Assembly (NCBI RefSeq): GCF_964253085.1
Contig: NZ_CAXUQH020000001.1
Span: 5,890,001-5,954,000 of the forward strand
Direction of reading: 5' to 3'
DNA: 64,000 bases
From: Paenibacillus_E sp964253085
GTDB lineage: Bacteria; Bacillota; Bacilli; Paenibacillales; NBRC-103111
Shown here: positions 1 through 8,147 of the stretch, one piece after another
How positions within the stretch are numbered: position 1 is the first letter of the stretch
Layout of the letters: each line of letters opens with the position of its first letter
Position numbers and translations under genes: made by a program
Notes under the pieces: model-generated
What the model was told of the DNA's origin: nothing
Database searches by the model: none
What the model saw: only the letters and a program-made list of their open reading frames with translations

Positions 1-1
1 A

Positions 2-613
2 GAAGATATGGCCAGCTCATTATACCGTTTAATCGGTAGACTAAGTAACCGTGCAATCCCTCTGTTGGAGGTAGCTTTTCGTCACGAAGCACCGGCAGAT
101 TTAACTCCTTATCAATCCGTATTTGGGCGAATCCCCCGCTTCGCCGCGAATAGCAATTACTTGCGATTGAGTAAGGATGTGTTGCATTACCCCATCCTCT
201 ATTCCGATGCTAAGTTACTGAGCATATTTGAGAATATCGCACAAGAAACTAGACAAGAGCTTACGCAAACTAGCCGATTTACTGAGCAAGTTGTCCAGTG
301 GATACGCACATGCATGCCTTCCTATTTCCCAACCTTGCAGCAAACCGCAGAATTCCTCCAAATGAGCTCACGTACACTTCAGCATAAATTGAAAGAAGAG
401 AATACGTCGTACAACGATCTCTCCATTCAGGTCCGCAAAGAATTAGCCATGGGCTACCTTCGCAAATGGGAGTTCTCTGTTGGGGACATCGCTTATGTGC
501 TGCATTTTTCCGAACCCAGTGCATTTCAAAATGCATTTAAGAAATGGACTGGCTTAACGCCTGGTCAGTATCGAGCCACGGTCCAAAGTGGACAAATGCG
601 CGTGAATGGATGA
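2..613 (+). CDS. AraC-family transcriptional regulator, 5' truncated by window edge
   Basis: This is the last 203 residues of a DNA-binding regulator. The frame is open to base 2, and the Met codon at base 8 lies inside a domain, so the true start is outside the window. The first ~85 residues resemble the end of the arabinose-binding-like sensor domain found in OruR-type AraC regulators. The last ~100 residues are the double helix-turn-helix, ending in the AraC signature AFQNAFKKWTGLTPGQYR. The effector cannot be told. The gene is followed by a terminator at 684-719 and is transcribed towards the TetR gene, which has its own promoter. Confidence 0.85.
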   Translation, partial: EDMASSLYRLIGRLSNRAIPLLEVAFRHEAPADLTPYQSVFGRIPRFAANSNYLRLSKDVLHYPILYSDAKLLSIFENIAQETRQELTQTSRFTEQVVQWIRTCMPSYFPTLQQTAEFLQMSSRTLQHKLKEENTSYNDLSIQVRKELAMGYLRKWEFSVGDIAYVLHFSEPSAFQNAFKKWTGLTPGQYRATVQSGQMRVNG

Positions 614-683
614 GCAATGATGTTAATGTTGAGACAAATGTTGGGCACTTCGACGCTTGATGTTCATACAAATGCATGGCAAC

Positions 684-719
684 GACGCTGATAGGAGTCT
701 GACTCTTGTGGCGTCTTTT
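684..719 (+). terminator. Intrinsic terminator after the AraC gene
   Basis: GACGC (684-688) pairs with GCGTC (711-715), with an inner GAGT/ACTC stem, followed by TTTT. It separates the AraC gene from the TetR promoter just downstream. Confidence 0.6.
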
Positions 720-730
720 GTTTCTGGCTA

Positions 731-759
731 TTTACAAACCGATGGTCTGTTTATATAAT
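731..759 (+). promoter_or_regulatory. Sigma-A promoter with an embedded TetR-type operator
   Basis: The -35 TTTACA (731-736) and -10 TATAAT (754-759) are separated by exactly 17 bases. The spacer and end of the -35 hold an imperfect palindrome, ACAAACC-GAT-GGTCTGT (734-750), where 6 of 7 bases of each arm are complementary. This has the size and symmetry of a TetR-family operator, so the downstream TetR gene is probably autorepressed. The promoter is read directly; the operator assignment is inference. Confidence 0.75.
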
Positions 760-801
760 GAGATTACAAGGATTAATTTCCTATAGACGGAGGATTGGCC
801 T

Positions 802-1398
802 ATGAAGAATGAGGAACGCAGAGAAATCACCATACGTAAGCTCCTTGAAGCGACGAAAGCGCTGCTGAAGGATAAAGGCTGCCACGCCATCACGATGAAG
901 GATATCATGGACCAATCATCGCTCTCGAAAGGAGCTATCTTTCATTATGTGAAGAGTAAGGACGAAATTTATGCGTGGGTGCTGCATGAGCGACTCGAAG
1001 AAACGAATGCGAAATTCATGCAGGAAACGGAACATGCTCCCAAGACCTTTGATGGACCGATGCAAAGCATCCGTCATAATCTTATTGCGCTAGAAGATCC
1101 CCAAGATATCACCAACAAAGTGCTCAAATACTTACTTGGCAAGGAAGATGATCCGACCGTAGCGGATGTGCTGCAGCATTTCTATGAGCGATCCGTGTCA
1201 TTTGCTAAGAACTGGATCTCACTTGGTCAGCTCCATGGCGTCATTATGGAAAGCGTTGACCCCGACCAAACAGCTGAAATGTTCGTCCTGCTATCCCTGG
1301 GATTACGTGTCCGTTCCTCTTTTGCCTCGACAACCGCTCAGATTTCCACTGAGGTGTCGACATTTATGTCCACAATTTTGAAAAACCAATCCAAATAA
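802..1398 (+). CDS. TetR-family transcriptional repressor
   Basis: A 198-residue regulator of the TetR/AcrR family. Residues ~8-55 are the N-terminal helix-turn-helix, with MKDIMDQSSLSKGAIFHYV and KSKDEIY following it. The rest is the helical ligand-binding domain, which has no assignable ligand. The ATG at 802 has a good ribosome-binding site (GACGGAGG, about 8 bases upstream). A DoxX-type membrane gene follows after 20 bases, so the two are probably co-transcribed and derepressed together by a small hydrophobic compound. Confidence 0.9.
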   Translation: MKNEERREITIRKLLEATKALLKDKGCHAITMKDIMDQSSLSKGAIFHYVKSKDEIYAWVLHERLEETNAKFMQETEHAPKTFDGPMQSIRHNLIALEDPQDITNKVLKYLLGKEDDPTVADVLQHFYERSVSFAKNWISLGQLHGVIMESVDPDQTAEMFVLLSLGLRVRSSFASTTAQISTEVSTFMSTILKNQSK

Positions 1399-1418
1399 GA
1401 ACTTCAGGAGGTATTCGT

Positions 1419-1868
1419 ATGGCACCTTTCATTGCGCTGATGTTATCTTTTCTACTTTTATGGGGAATGGGTTCTCTGGGATGGTCATATTTCGATGATT
1501 GGCACGCCGCGTTGCAAGGCGCAGTCGCTGTCATGTTTCTGCTTACAGCCTCCGCACATTGGGGTAAAAGACGTCCAGATCTGATTCGGATGGTCCCTCC
1601 TGCTTTCCCAAGACCCGCCTCAGTCGTAACGATTACGGGCTATTTAGAAATCGCCGGTGCCATCGGGATACTGATTCCTATGTTGTCACTGGCTGCATCC
1701 ATCGGACTATTGCTCATGCTGATCGCAATGTTCCCTGCTAACGTCTTCGCTTCACGCAAGAAGTTGACGATTGACGGCAGGCCTGTGCCTCGATTGGCAG
1801 TTCGGATTGTGCTGCAGCTCGTTTTCATTGGAGCTGTTGTGTTGGCATCGCCATGGTTTGGGGATTAG
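1419..1868 (+). CDS. DoxX-family integral membrane protein
   Basis: A 149-residue protein with about four hydrophobic segments, matching the DoxX-like family of small membrane proteins. Recognisable parts are the SAHWG segment after the second helix and the central TGYLEIAGAIGILIP helix. Family members are linked to quinone or redox handling, but a precise reaction is not established here. The start at 1419 has AGGAGG 7 bases upstream. It is the probable target gene of the preceding TetR regulator. Its stop lies 62 bases before the next gene. Confidence 0.85.
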   Translation: MAPFIALMLSFLLLWGMGSLGWSYFDDWHAALQGAVAVMFLLTASAHWGKRRPDLIRMVPPAFPRPASVVTITGYLEIAGAIGILIPMLSLAASIGLLLMLIAMFPANVFASRKKLTIDGRPVPRLAVRIVLQLVFIGAVVLASPWFGD

Positions 1869-1930
1869 ATGCATTGCGCATGATTTCATCAACATTTGTG
1901 ATACAATACCTAATAAAAGGAGCTGCTGAC

Positions 1931-2386
1931 ATGCAAAAAATCTCTCCATTCTTATGGTTCGACGGCAATGCCGAAGAAGCAATGAACTTCTACACGTCCA
2001 TATTCAGCGATTCCCGAATTGAAAGTATCAATCGCTCTGGGCCTGAGGGCAAAGTTATTTCAGGAACATTTTTGCTGAATGGGATGCGGTATATGGCCTT
2101 AAATGGCGGGCCTCATTTCAAATTCACCCCTGCCCTTTCGTTGTTCGTCAACTGCGAGTCGCAGGAAGAAGTCGACACCTTGTGGGAGAAGCTGTCTGAA
2201 GGTGGCCAGCCTCAGCGCTGCGGTTGGGTACAAGATAAATTCGGCCTATCCTGGCAGATTATCCCGACCACTTTGGGGGAACTGCTCAACGCCACGGATC
2301 GCGTGAAAGCGGCTCGTGTGATGAACGCGATGCTGGGCATGCAAAAGATTGATATTGCCGCGCTCAAGCAAGCTTACGAGGGATAA
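1931..2386 (+). CDS. VOC/PhnB-like glyoxalase-fold protein
   Basis: A 151-residue member of the vicinal-oxygen-chelate superfamily, PhnB/3-demethylubiquinone methyltransferase-like subfamily (older annotation name). The N-terminus ISPFLWFDGNAEEAMNFY and the later RCGWVQDKFGLSWQIIP segment are characteristic. The frame is open further upstream into the DoxX gene, but AAAAGGAG eight bases before the ATG at 1931 supports that start. Enzymatic activity is unknown for most of this subfamily. A strong terminator follows, making this the last gene of the TetR-DoxX-VOC group. Confidence 0.88.
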   Translation: MQKISPFLWFDGNAEEAMNFYTSIFSDSRIESINRSGPEGKVISGTFLLNGMRYMALNGGPHFKFTPALSLFVNCESQEEVDTLWEKLSEGGQPQRCGWVQDKFGLSWQIIPTTLGELLNATDRVKAARVMNAMLGMQKIDIAALKQAYEG

Positions 2387-2411
2387 GAACGAAAACTTTA
2401 GCATGTAATGG

Positions 2412-2458
2412 AAAAGGAGCTAAGAAGCGTGTTTGTGCTTAGCTCCTCCTTTTTTTTG
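2412..2458 (+). terminator. Strong intrinsic terminator
   Basis: GGAGCTAAG (2416-2424) pairs with CTTAGCTCC (2438-2446), followed by a run of eight T. It ends the TetR-DoxX-VOC transcript. Confidence 0.9.
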
Positions 2459-2793
2459 CAAAAGCTGCAGCGGTGCGAATAGGGCAGAGTCACATGTCTC
2501 TCCGCGCTGTAACGATGAAAAACATCGTTACAGCAGCTGAATGGACCTGTTTTACTTGCTCCCCCACGCTGAATAGACCATTCAAAGCGTAAATGCCCCA
2601 AAGATGCAAAAGAACACGCATTTCCGGGAAAAAAGGTTACACGTCGATAAATGTGTGCGAAAGCTCTTTGCATTTTGCATGCTTTAAAGCTTCTCTATTC
2701 GCAACACAATCAAGGTGATTTGAAAAAATGTCGTCTGGTTGTATCGCACTTACGTGTCACAATGCAACGGTTTCCCCAGGTTCAAAAAACTGC
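2459..2793. other. Non-coding interval with a perfect 12-bp palindrome
   Basis: No credible gene lies here. The only notable structure is the perfect inverted repeat GCTGTAACGATG (2506-2517) and CATCGTTACAGC (2523-2534) with a five-A loop. It lacks a T-run, so it is not an ordinary terminator. The rest is unremarkable A+T-rich sequence. Confidence 0.7.
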
Positions 2794-2845
2794 AAGAGGG
2801 TCCCCCGCCACACCTATGTGGCTTTCCGGGGAACCCTCTTTTTCG
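2794..2845. terminator. Bidirectional terminator serving the minus-strand TetR gene
   Basis: An outer stem AAGAGGGT...ACCCTCTT encloses an inner hairpin GCCACA-CCTA-TGTGGC. T-runs lie on both strands (TTTTT after 2839 on plus, TTTTTT on minus). It sits 12 bases beyond the stop codon of the TetR gene at 2857. Confidence 0.85.
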
Positions 2846-2856
2846 CATAGTTTGGC

Positions 2857-3567
2857 CTACTTGCGCTGAGCTTCAAACCCGTCGACTAACACCTTGAGCC
2901 CGAACAGGAACTCATCATCCCAATTTACTGCCGTCGTATAGGGTAACAGCCGAACAAAATGGGGATACTGATCCGCGGGCAGCGATTGCATACGTGTTAC
3001 CGGGGTCTCTCCGATTTTTTCTGAAGGCTCAACAGATTCCGCTCTTGCCATTAAGCGATTTTCTTCATCGACGAAACTATAGATATAGTTCTTAATCATG
3101 CTGGCAAACCATGGAACGTGCGGATCACTGAAGCCTGATTGGGCAAATAATCGGTATAGAAACTCAATATGCGCCAGACGCTTGGGACTCCCCGCCATCG
3201 TTGCGCTCATGATGGAAATGGCATCTCGATATCGATGGAGAACAAGTCGGAAGTGGATCGCCCACTCGCGAAGCTGCTCCTGCCAATCGAGGCTTTCATC
3301 TGGAAAGCTCACGTCGGAACTAATTTGCTCGGCGAGCAGATGCATTAATTGCTCTTTATCTTTGACATGATAATACAGGGAAGCAGCTTTAACCCCGAGG
3401 GAATCTGCAATTTTACGCATGCTGATGGATCCTAACCCCTCATCTCGCAGCAGCGTGAGGACAGCTTGAATAATACGTTCACGATCTAGTGGGGTATGTA
3501 CATCGGATGCCCCTCGTTCTTCTTCGGCCCCCTCCGTTAGAAGGGGATGAATTCGTCTACGTGCCAT
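2857..3567 (-). CDS. TetR-family regulator with tetracycline-repressor-type C-terminal domain
   Basis: A 236-residue repressor. The helix-turn-helix (SMRKIADSLGVKAASLYYHV) is near residues 45-65. The remainder resembles the TetR_C_1 ligand-binding fold, rich in Trp and Met. The frame runs 14 codons further upstream, but GGAGG seven bases before the ATG at 3567 fixes the start at MARRRIHPL. It is divergent from the DUF6022-like gene at 3676. Two copies of a TCTAAC-containing palindrome between them are its likely binding sites. Confidence 0.92.
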   Translation of the reverse strand: MARRRIHPLLTEGAEEERGASDVHTPLDRERIIQAVLTLLRDEGLGSISMRKIADSLGVKAASLYYHVKDKEQLMHLLAEQISSDVSFPDESLDWQEQLREWAIHFRLVLHRYRDAISIMSATMAGSPKRLAHIEFLYRLFAQSGFSDPHVPWFASMIKNYIYSFVDEENRLMARAESVEPSEKIGETPVTRMQSLPADQYPHFVRLLPYTTAVNWDDEFLFGLKVLVDGFEAQRK

Positions 3568-3586
3568 ATTCGACCTCCAATTTCTC

Positions 3587-3649
3587 TTGACAATTATACC
3601 ACAACACATTAATCTAACATCATTAAATTATTATTCTAACATCGTTAGA
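3587..3649. promoter_or_regulatory. Divergent promoter region with two TetR-type operators
   Basis: A plus-strand promoter is TTGACA (3587-3592), 17-base spacer, TAATCT (3610-3615). A minus-strand -10 TATAAT covers 3593-3598. A perfect palindrome TCTAAC-ATC-GTTAGA lies at 3635-3649, and a half-conserved copy TCTAAC-ATC-ATTAAA at 3613-3627 overlaps the plus -10. Copy starts are 22 bp apart. Binding by the adjacent TetR protein would repress both genes (inference). Confidence 0.7.
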
Positions 3650-3675
3650 TAAACGCCTTAAGGAGATGTTCCTTC

Positions 3676-4350
3676 ATGACTAACACCCAAATCGACCATT
3701 TATTCAGAAAAGCAGAAAAACAGCTATCCGATACATGGAAATCGGTCTTAGAAAGTAAGCAAACTGAACTCATTCAAATGTTTAATACCTATGGAGATCG
3801 TGCATATGGTGTCTGGATTCAAGACTTCATGGCACTCGTTATTGAACCTTTCCAACAAGAAGGCTATCAGGTTAAAGCTGGTTTTAATCGTCACAATTCG
3901 GTCGAGAACTGGGGCCCTCCTGAAGAGCGTGAGCGCTGCGCTTGGTACTTCATTCATAATCACGAAGGTGCGCCCATTGGTACCTTGGTGCTTCAGATTT
4001 ATCATTCGCATCGTTCCTTTTTCGTGCCGCGGGCACCACAGCTTCTTTTTCTACAAGTCACGGAACGAGAAGATATCTTAACTGCTTTATCTCAATCCAC
4101 TACACGTGTACGATGGGATCGTAAAGAAGAACGCACACACACACTAGAAGCCCAATCGATAACGCAATGGGAATACGCGACTGATGTCTCCTTAGCCGAT
4201 TGTCTAGGAAGATCAGAATCCGAACATAGCAGCTGGTCACTGGATGAAGCGTTATCCCATTGGGGACGTTACGGGTGGGAGCTCGTATCTGTGACGCCAG
4301 TGGACAGGAAAATGATTGCCTATTTTAAACGTCCTATTCGATCCAACTAG
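3676..4350 (+). CDS. DUF6022-like protein with C-terminal DUF4177-like segment
   Basis: A 224-residue soluble protein of unknown function. The middle (ENWGPPEERERCAWYFIHN) and the C-terminal ~50 residues (WGRYGWELVSVTPVDRKMIAYFKRP) match what I recall of the DUF6022 family. The end resembles the DUF4177 beta-hairpin motif GWELVSV. No catalytic motif is evident. The ATG at 3676 has AAGGAG upstream. It is divergent from, and probably controlled by, the TetR gene at 2857-3567, which suggests induction by a small molecule. Confidence 0.7.
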   Translation: MTNTQIDHLFRKAEKQLSDTWKSVLESKQTELIQMFNTYGDRAYGVWIQDFMALVIEPFQQEGYQVKAGFNRHNSVENWGPPEERERCAWYFIHNHEGAPIGTLVLQIYHSHRSFFVPRAPQLLFLQVTEREDILTALSQSTTRVRWDRKEERTHTLEAQSITQWEYATDVSLADCLGRSESEHSSWSLDEALSHWGRYGWELVSVTPVDRKMIAYFKRPIRSN

Positions 4351-4439
4351 ATTCCGTCGCATTTCAATAGCCGAGAAGAAGTACATGCACTTGTTATAAA
4401 GCACTTGCTGCTGGAGGCTGTGAATCAATAATCATTCAT

Positions 4440-4471
4440 GAGGTGGTGTGAGAATCTCACGCCTCTTTTTA
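4440..4471 (+). terminator. Intrinsic terminator after the DUF6022-like gene
   Basis: GAGG and GTGAG pair with CTCAC and CCTC around a three-base loop, with a small internal loop, followed by TTTTT. Confidence 0.65.
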
Positions 4472-4679
4472 TGCCTATCTGCTATCTGGTATCTGCCTAT
4501 TTACCTAAACCTATTTCCCCCTTCGCTTCATCCTCCTGCCCAACAATTACCATGCATATTCTTTGTTTTATTCGGCATATTCTTTGAAATACTACGCTTC
4601 CCCCTACTCTCTCTAGCAGGATATGAGTCATCGTTGTATGATAGAAGAGATTCCTAATCCTAGAAGATAAGGGCATGGT
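4472..4679. promoter_or_regulatory. Upstream region of yesM/yesN with a 21-bp-phased direct repeat
   Basis: The 12-mer GCATATTCTTTG occurs at 4554-4565 and 4575-4586, exactly two helical turns apart on the same strand. A -10-like TATGAT lies at 4637-4642 without a recognisable -35. This is the arrangement expected of an activator site for an AraC-type response regulator such as the one at 6457. Function is inferred. The 69-codon frame crossing this interval is not a convincing gene. Confidence 0.45.
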
Positions 4680-6479
4680 GTGACATCCACAATGAAACTT
4701 CGCAGTCCAATAAAGACATTGCGTGGAAAGATTCTGATCTCCTTATTTTTCCTGATTATACTTCCAGTTGTGACCATTCTATACCGATTCTATAAGTCTT
4801 CTGAAGATATTGTACAAATTCAGCTCAACCAATCCAATCAAACCGCCGTTTCGCAGAAAGCCGCAGCCATGAACGAGATGGCCGTTCGCATGATCACCGC
4901 TTCTAGTCTGATTATTAATGATCCAGAGACGGAGAAATTTCTGAAAGAGCCTGCGGATTGGTCGAATAATTACCTCTCCTTCATTAAGCTCACGAGCCTG
5001 CAAAAGAAAATGTCCAACGTCAAGGATCTCCTTCTCGACAGTACAACGCAGCTTGGATTATACGACAATAGAGGGTTTACACATACGACATGGTCGGCCG
5101 TCACACCAACGAGTGTCCAATCTTTCTATAAGGAAAGCTGGTATGAACCTACACTGGGGCGCAATGGCTTCCCCTACTGGACGGTTCCCTACTCACTTCC
5201 TTCATCCAATAATAAGCAAGATCTGATCGTCATGACGAGACAAATTAATGGCGAATATACGAGTAACTATGGTGTCTTTTTTATCAGTGTACCGATCCAA
5301 GTTTTCTTCTATCCGAACGCCGAGATACAGCAGCAACAAGCTTCAGGCATAACTTCAGTCCTCGTCGATGAAGACCAAAATCTCTTAATCGGAGATCGTG
5401 CAGCTGCAGATTTATTGGCTAATCATGCCCTTCAAAACGTTCGTACCAATGTAAATGGCATTCAAGAAGTAAAGATCAAAGACCACGTCTATTTTATGAA
5501 CGACGCTCATGTACCTCAGCTCGGATGGCGGCTAGTTCAATTCATGAATCAGAAGGATTTCGCCACACAGCTCAGTCGGGAGAAAGACAAATCCATCACC
5601 TGGGTTGTCGCCTGGTTCCTTCTTTTTGCTATCGCCTTCATTGTTCTCATGCTTCGTGTAACGAGTCCTTTTAAACAATTGGCCAAATCCATGACCAAGG
5701 TTGGTAAAGGGGAATTTAATACCCTTGTCACGATAAAAGGGGAAGACGAGATTGCCATGCTTGGCAATTACTTCAATCGCATGGTACTGCATCTGCAGGA
5801 TCTCATCTCCGATTTATATGATGAGCAGCGACGCAAGCAGAAAGCACAATTCCAAGCCCTGCAAGCGCAAATTAATCCGCATTTTCTGCTGAATACGCTC
5901 AATTCGATTAAATGGATGGCGCTGCTCTCTGGGGCTGATCATATTAGTGAAATGATTACCAAGCTGGGGAAGCTGCTGAATTTCACCATGCGAAATGAAC
6001 AAGAATTCGTCACATTACAAGAAGAACTGGACTATTTACAGGTCTACCTCTCTCTTCAGGAAATTCGTTATCATGATCAGATCACGTTTACCTATCGCAT
6101 TCCTGAAGCGCTTCTCGACTGTGAAGTGTTAAAATTCACGCTGCAGCCTGCCGTAGAAAACAGTATTATTCATGGTAATCGCTTCCCTCTTCTTATCGAG
6201 CTTCAAGCTGAAGAAGTCAATGGGAATCTGCATATTGTGATGCAAGATAACGGGGTAGGCATGAGTATGGAAATGATTGGGCAGGTCGAATCTTCCCTGA
6301 ACCAGCCTCACGCGAAGTTCAGCGGTATCGGTATACGCAATGTTAACGAACGAATCAAGCTCCACTTTGGTATGCAGTACGGCATGCAAATCTCAAGTGT
6401 GGAGGGCGAAGGCGTCCGACTACTATTGGTGCTGCCTTTAAAAAGGAGGAATGCAGATGCTGAGAATTCTGATCGTTGA
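4680..6479 (+). CDS. YesM-type sensor histidine kinase
   Basis: A 599-residue membrane kinase that senses an extracellular carbohydrate and phosphorylates the partner regulator encoded next. Order: TM1 (~15-37), a large extracellular domain (~38-308), TM2 (~310-330), HAMP (~331-383), a His_kinase domain with phosphoacceptor His401 in INPHFLLNTL, and an HATPase with QDNGVGMS and GIGIRNV boxes. The start is taken as GTG at 4680, with AAGGG eight bases upstream; an ATG at 4692 is the alternative. The 3' end overlaps the regulator gene by 23 bases. The ABC importer genes that follow suggest the ligand is a sugar or oligosaccharide. Confidence 0.93.
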   Translation: MTSTMKLRSPIKTLRGKILISLFFLIILPVVTILYRFYKSSEDIVQIQLNQSNQTAVSQKAAAMNEMAVRMITASSLIINDPETEKFLKEPADWSNNYLSFIKLTSLQKKMSNVKDLLLDSTTQLGLYDNRGFTHTTWSAVTPTSVQSFYKESWYEPTLGRNGFPYWTVPYSLPSSNNKQDLIVMTRQINGEYTSNYGVFFISVPIQVFFYPNAEIQQQQASGITSVLVDEDQNLLIGDRAAADLLANHALQNVRTNVNGIQEVKIKDHVYFMNDAHVPQLGWRLVQFMNQKDFATQLSREKDKSITWVVAWFLLFAIAFIVLMLRVTSPFKQLAKSMTKVGKGEFNTLVTIKGEDEIAMLGNYFNRMVLHLQDLISDLYDEQRRKQKAQFQALQAQINPHFLLNTLNSIKWMALLSGADHISEMITKLGKLLNFTMRNEQEFVTLQEELDYLQVYLSLQEIRYHDQITFTYRIPEALLDCEVLKFTLQPAVENSIIHGNRFPLLIELQAEEVNGNLHIVMQDNGVGMSMEMIGQVESSLNQPHAKFSGIGIRNVNERIKLHFGMQYGMQISSVEGEGVRLLLVLPLKRRNADAENSDR

Positions 6480-8058
6480 TGATGAAATCCTTGTGCGTAT
6501 TGGCTTAAAGACGATCATTCCAAGAGATAACGAGGAGTTCCAGGTCATTGGTGAAGCGGCTAATGGATTGGAAGCGTTGAAAATATTAGAATCGCAGGCC
6601 TGTGACGTCGTACTTACGGATATTCGTATGCCGGAAATGGACGGACTTGAATTATTGAGACAGATCCGTGAACGCTGGCCGGCGATCAAATGTCTTATTT
6701 TATCCAATCATAACGACTTCAACTATGTCCAACAGGCATTACGGCTAGGTGCTATCGAATATGTTACGAAATTAGAAATTAATCCCTCCGAGCTGATGGA
6801 GAAGCTGCGCGCAATCCAGGATCAATTACAAATTGAGAAGCAAGGCCAGAATGCGAGAACTCAGCTTGAGCAGAAGGTTAATCAATATAGCAACGAAGTA
6901 AAAGAAAAACGGTTGCGCGAGCTCCTCCAAGGCCATGTTTCCCGTGGGGAAATCGAACAAGTATGGCGAGAATTCCAGCTGGAGCTATTCACTGCCCCCT
7001 TATCAGCAGCGGTGATCCAGATCGATTCCTATGAGGAATTAACGCAGAATAACCGTTTCCAGAGCGATCGTCTTTTGACATACACGGTGAAAAATGTCCT
7101 CAATGAGATTCTCAAGAAGTATGGCAATGGGGAGCTAGTTGAGATGGCCGTTGGAAAGTTTTGTGTCCTTACAGGCCAAATCAACGCGAACATGTTGGTC
7201 GAAATGCAGAATGCCGTACAAGTTTTCCTGAAAATTTCGCTGGCTATCGGTGTGTCCCCTTCCTACGAGGATACATTTGCACTCCATCCAGCCTATGAAA
7301 AAGCAGATCATGCCTTAAGCTACCGATTCTACTACGGGGGCTCATGCATCGTTTACTATGATCATTTACATGTTTCACCTCCCACGCTATCTGAGCCATG
7401 GCAGGAAGAAGAATGGATGAAACGTATCGAAGAAGGTGACGAAGTCGGCTTGCGAGAGAAGATTCTTGCCTGGACAGAGGAGCTTTGCCGCAATAAGAAT
7501 ATTCCTCCTGCCCTATTGCGAGAGCAGTGGCTTCGGCTGCTTCATATTTTCGCGCGCTGCTTGAAGGCGGAAGGCGGAGACATTTACTCCGTCACCCTGC
7601 ATGAGCAGCAATATCCATACCATGTCATTCGAAATGCTGAAACTTTGCAGGCGTTATCCAACTGGTTCATTGGATGGCTGCCCGTCTTTCTGGCGTATAA
7701 GCGTGAGCATGGGAAAGAGAAACTCCGACCGGAAATTCAAATGGTGATCCGTCAAATTATGGAGAAGTATAATTTACCCCTCAAAGTAGCTGACTTAGCC
7801 AGTACCGTTGGTTATACAGAGAATTATTTGAGTATTTTGTTCAAAAAAGAAACAGGCAAAACGATCACCGATTATATGACGAATGTTCGGATGAAAAACG
7901 CCCGCGAGCTGCTCAAGAATCCGGATTATAAAATTTTCGAAATTTCTGAGCTCATTGGGTATGCCGATCCCAACCATTTCAGCCGCAGCTTTAAGCAAAT
8001 GGAAGGCATGTACCCGACAGAGTTTCGCAAACTCGTCTTTGGTCATCGAACATCGTAG
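6457..8058 (+). CDS. YesN-type response regulator (receiver plus AraC HTH)
   Basis: A 533-residue activator. Residues 1-120 are a receiver with acidic pocket DD and phosphoacceptor Asp55 in LTDIRMPEMDG. A long linker follows, and the last ~100 residues are an AraC double HTH (KVADLASTVGYTENYLS and RSFKQMEGMYPTEFRK). An ATG at 6451 sits only one base from AAAAGGAGG, so the ATG at 6457 with seven-base spacing is preferred. It overlaps the kinase gene and lies 89 bases before the substrate-binding protein gene, its expected target. Confidence 0.93.
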   Translation: MLRILIVDDEILVRIGLKTIIPRDNEEFQVIGEAANGLEALKILESQACDVVLTDIRMPEMDGLELLRQIRERWPAIKCLILSNHNDFNYVQQALRLGAIEYVTKLEINPSELMEKLRAIQDQLQIEKQGQNARTQLEQKVNQYSNEVKEKRLRELLQGHVSRGEIEQVWREFQLELFTAPLSAAVIQIDSYEELTQNNRFQSDRLLTYTVKNVLNEILKKYGNGELVEMAVGKFCVLTGQINANMLVEMQNAVQVFLKISLAIGVSPSYEDTFALHPAYEKADHALSYRFYYGGSCIVYYDHLHVSPPTLSEPWQEEEWMKRIEEGDEVGLREKILAWTEELCRNKNIPPALLREQWLRLLHIFARCLKAEGGDIYSVTLHEQQYPYHVIRNAETLQALSNWFIGWLPVFLAYKREHGKEKLRPEIQMVIRQIMEKYNLPLKVADLASTVGYTENYLSILFKKETGKTITDYMTNVRMKNARELLKNPDYKIFEISELIGYADPNHFSRSFKQMEGMYPTEFRKLVFGHRTS

Positions 8059-8147
8059 AATAATGCTTACTTCGTAAAGAATACTCCGTGTCTTTTTGGG
8101 AAAATTTGCATTACGATTTAACTACCAAAAGAAAAGGGGATGAACAA

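Noticed and set aside
2651..2869. 72-codon plus-strand frame
   Set aside because: It runs through the bidirectional terminator and the end of the minus-strand TetR gene and has no protein-like composition.
4448..4657. 69-codon hydrophobic plus-strand frame
   Set aside because: It starts inside a terminator, has no ribosome-binding site, and is C/T-rich non-coding sequence upstream of yesM.
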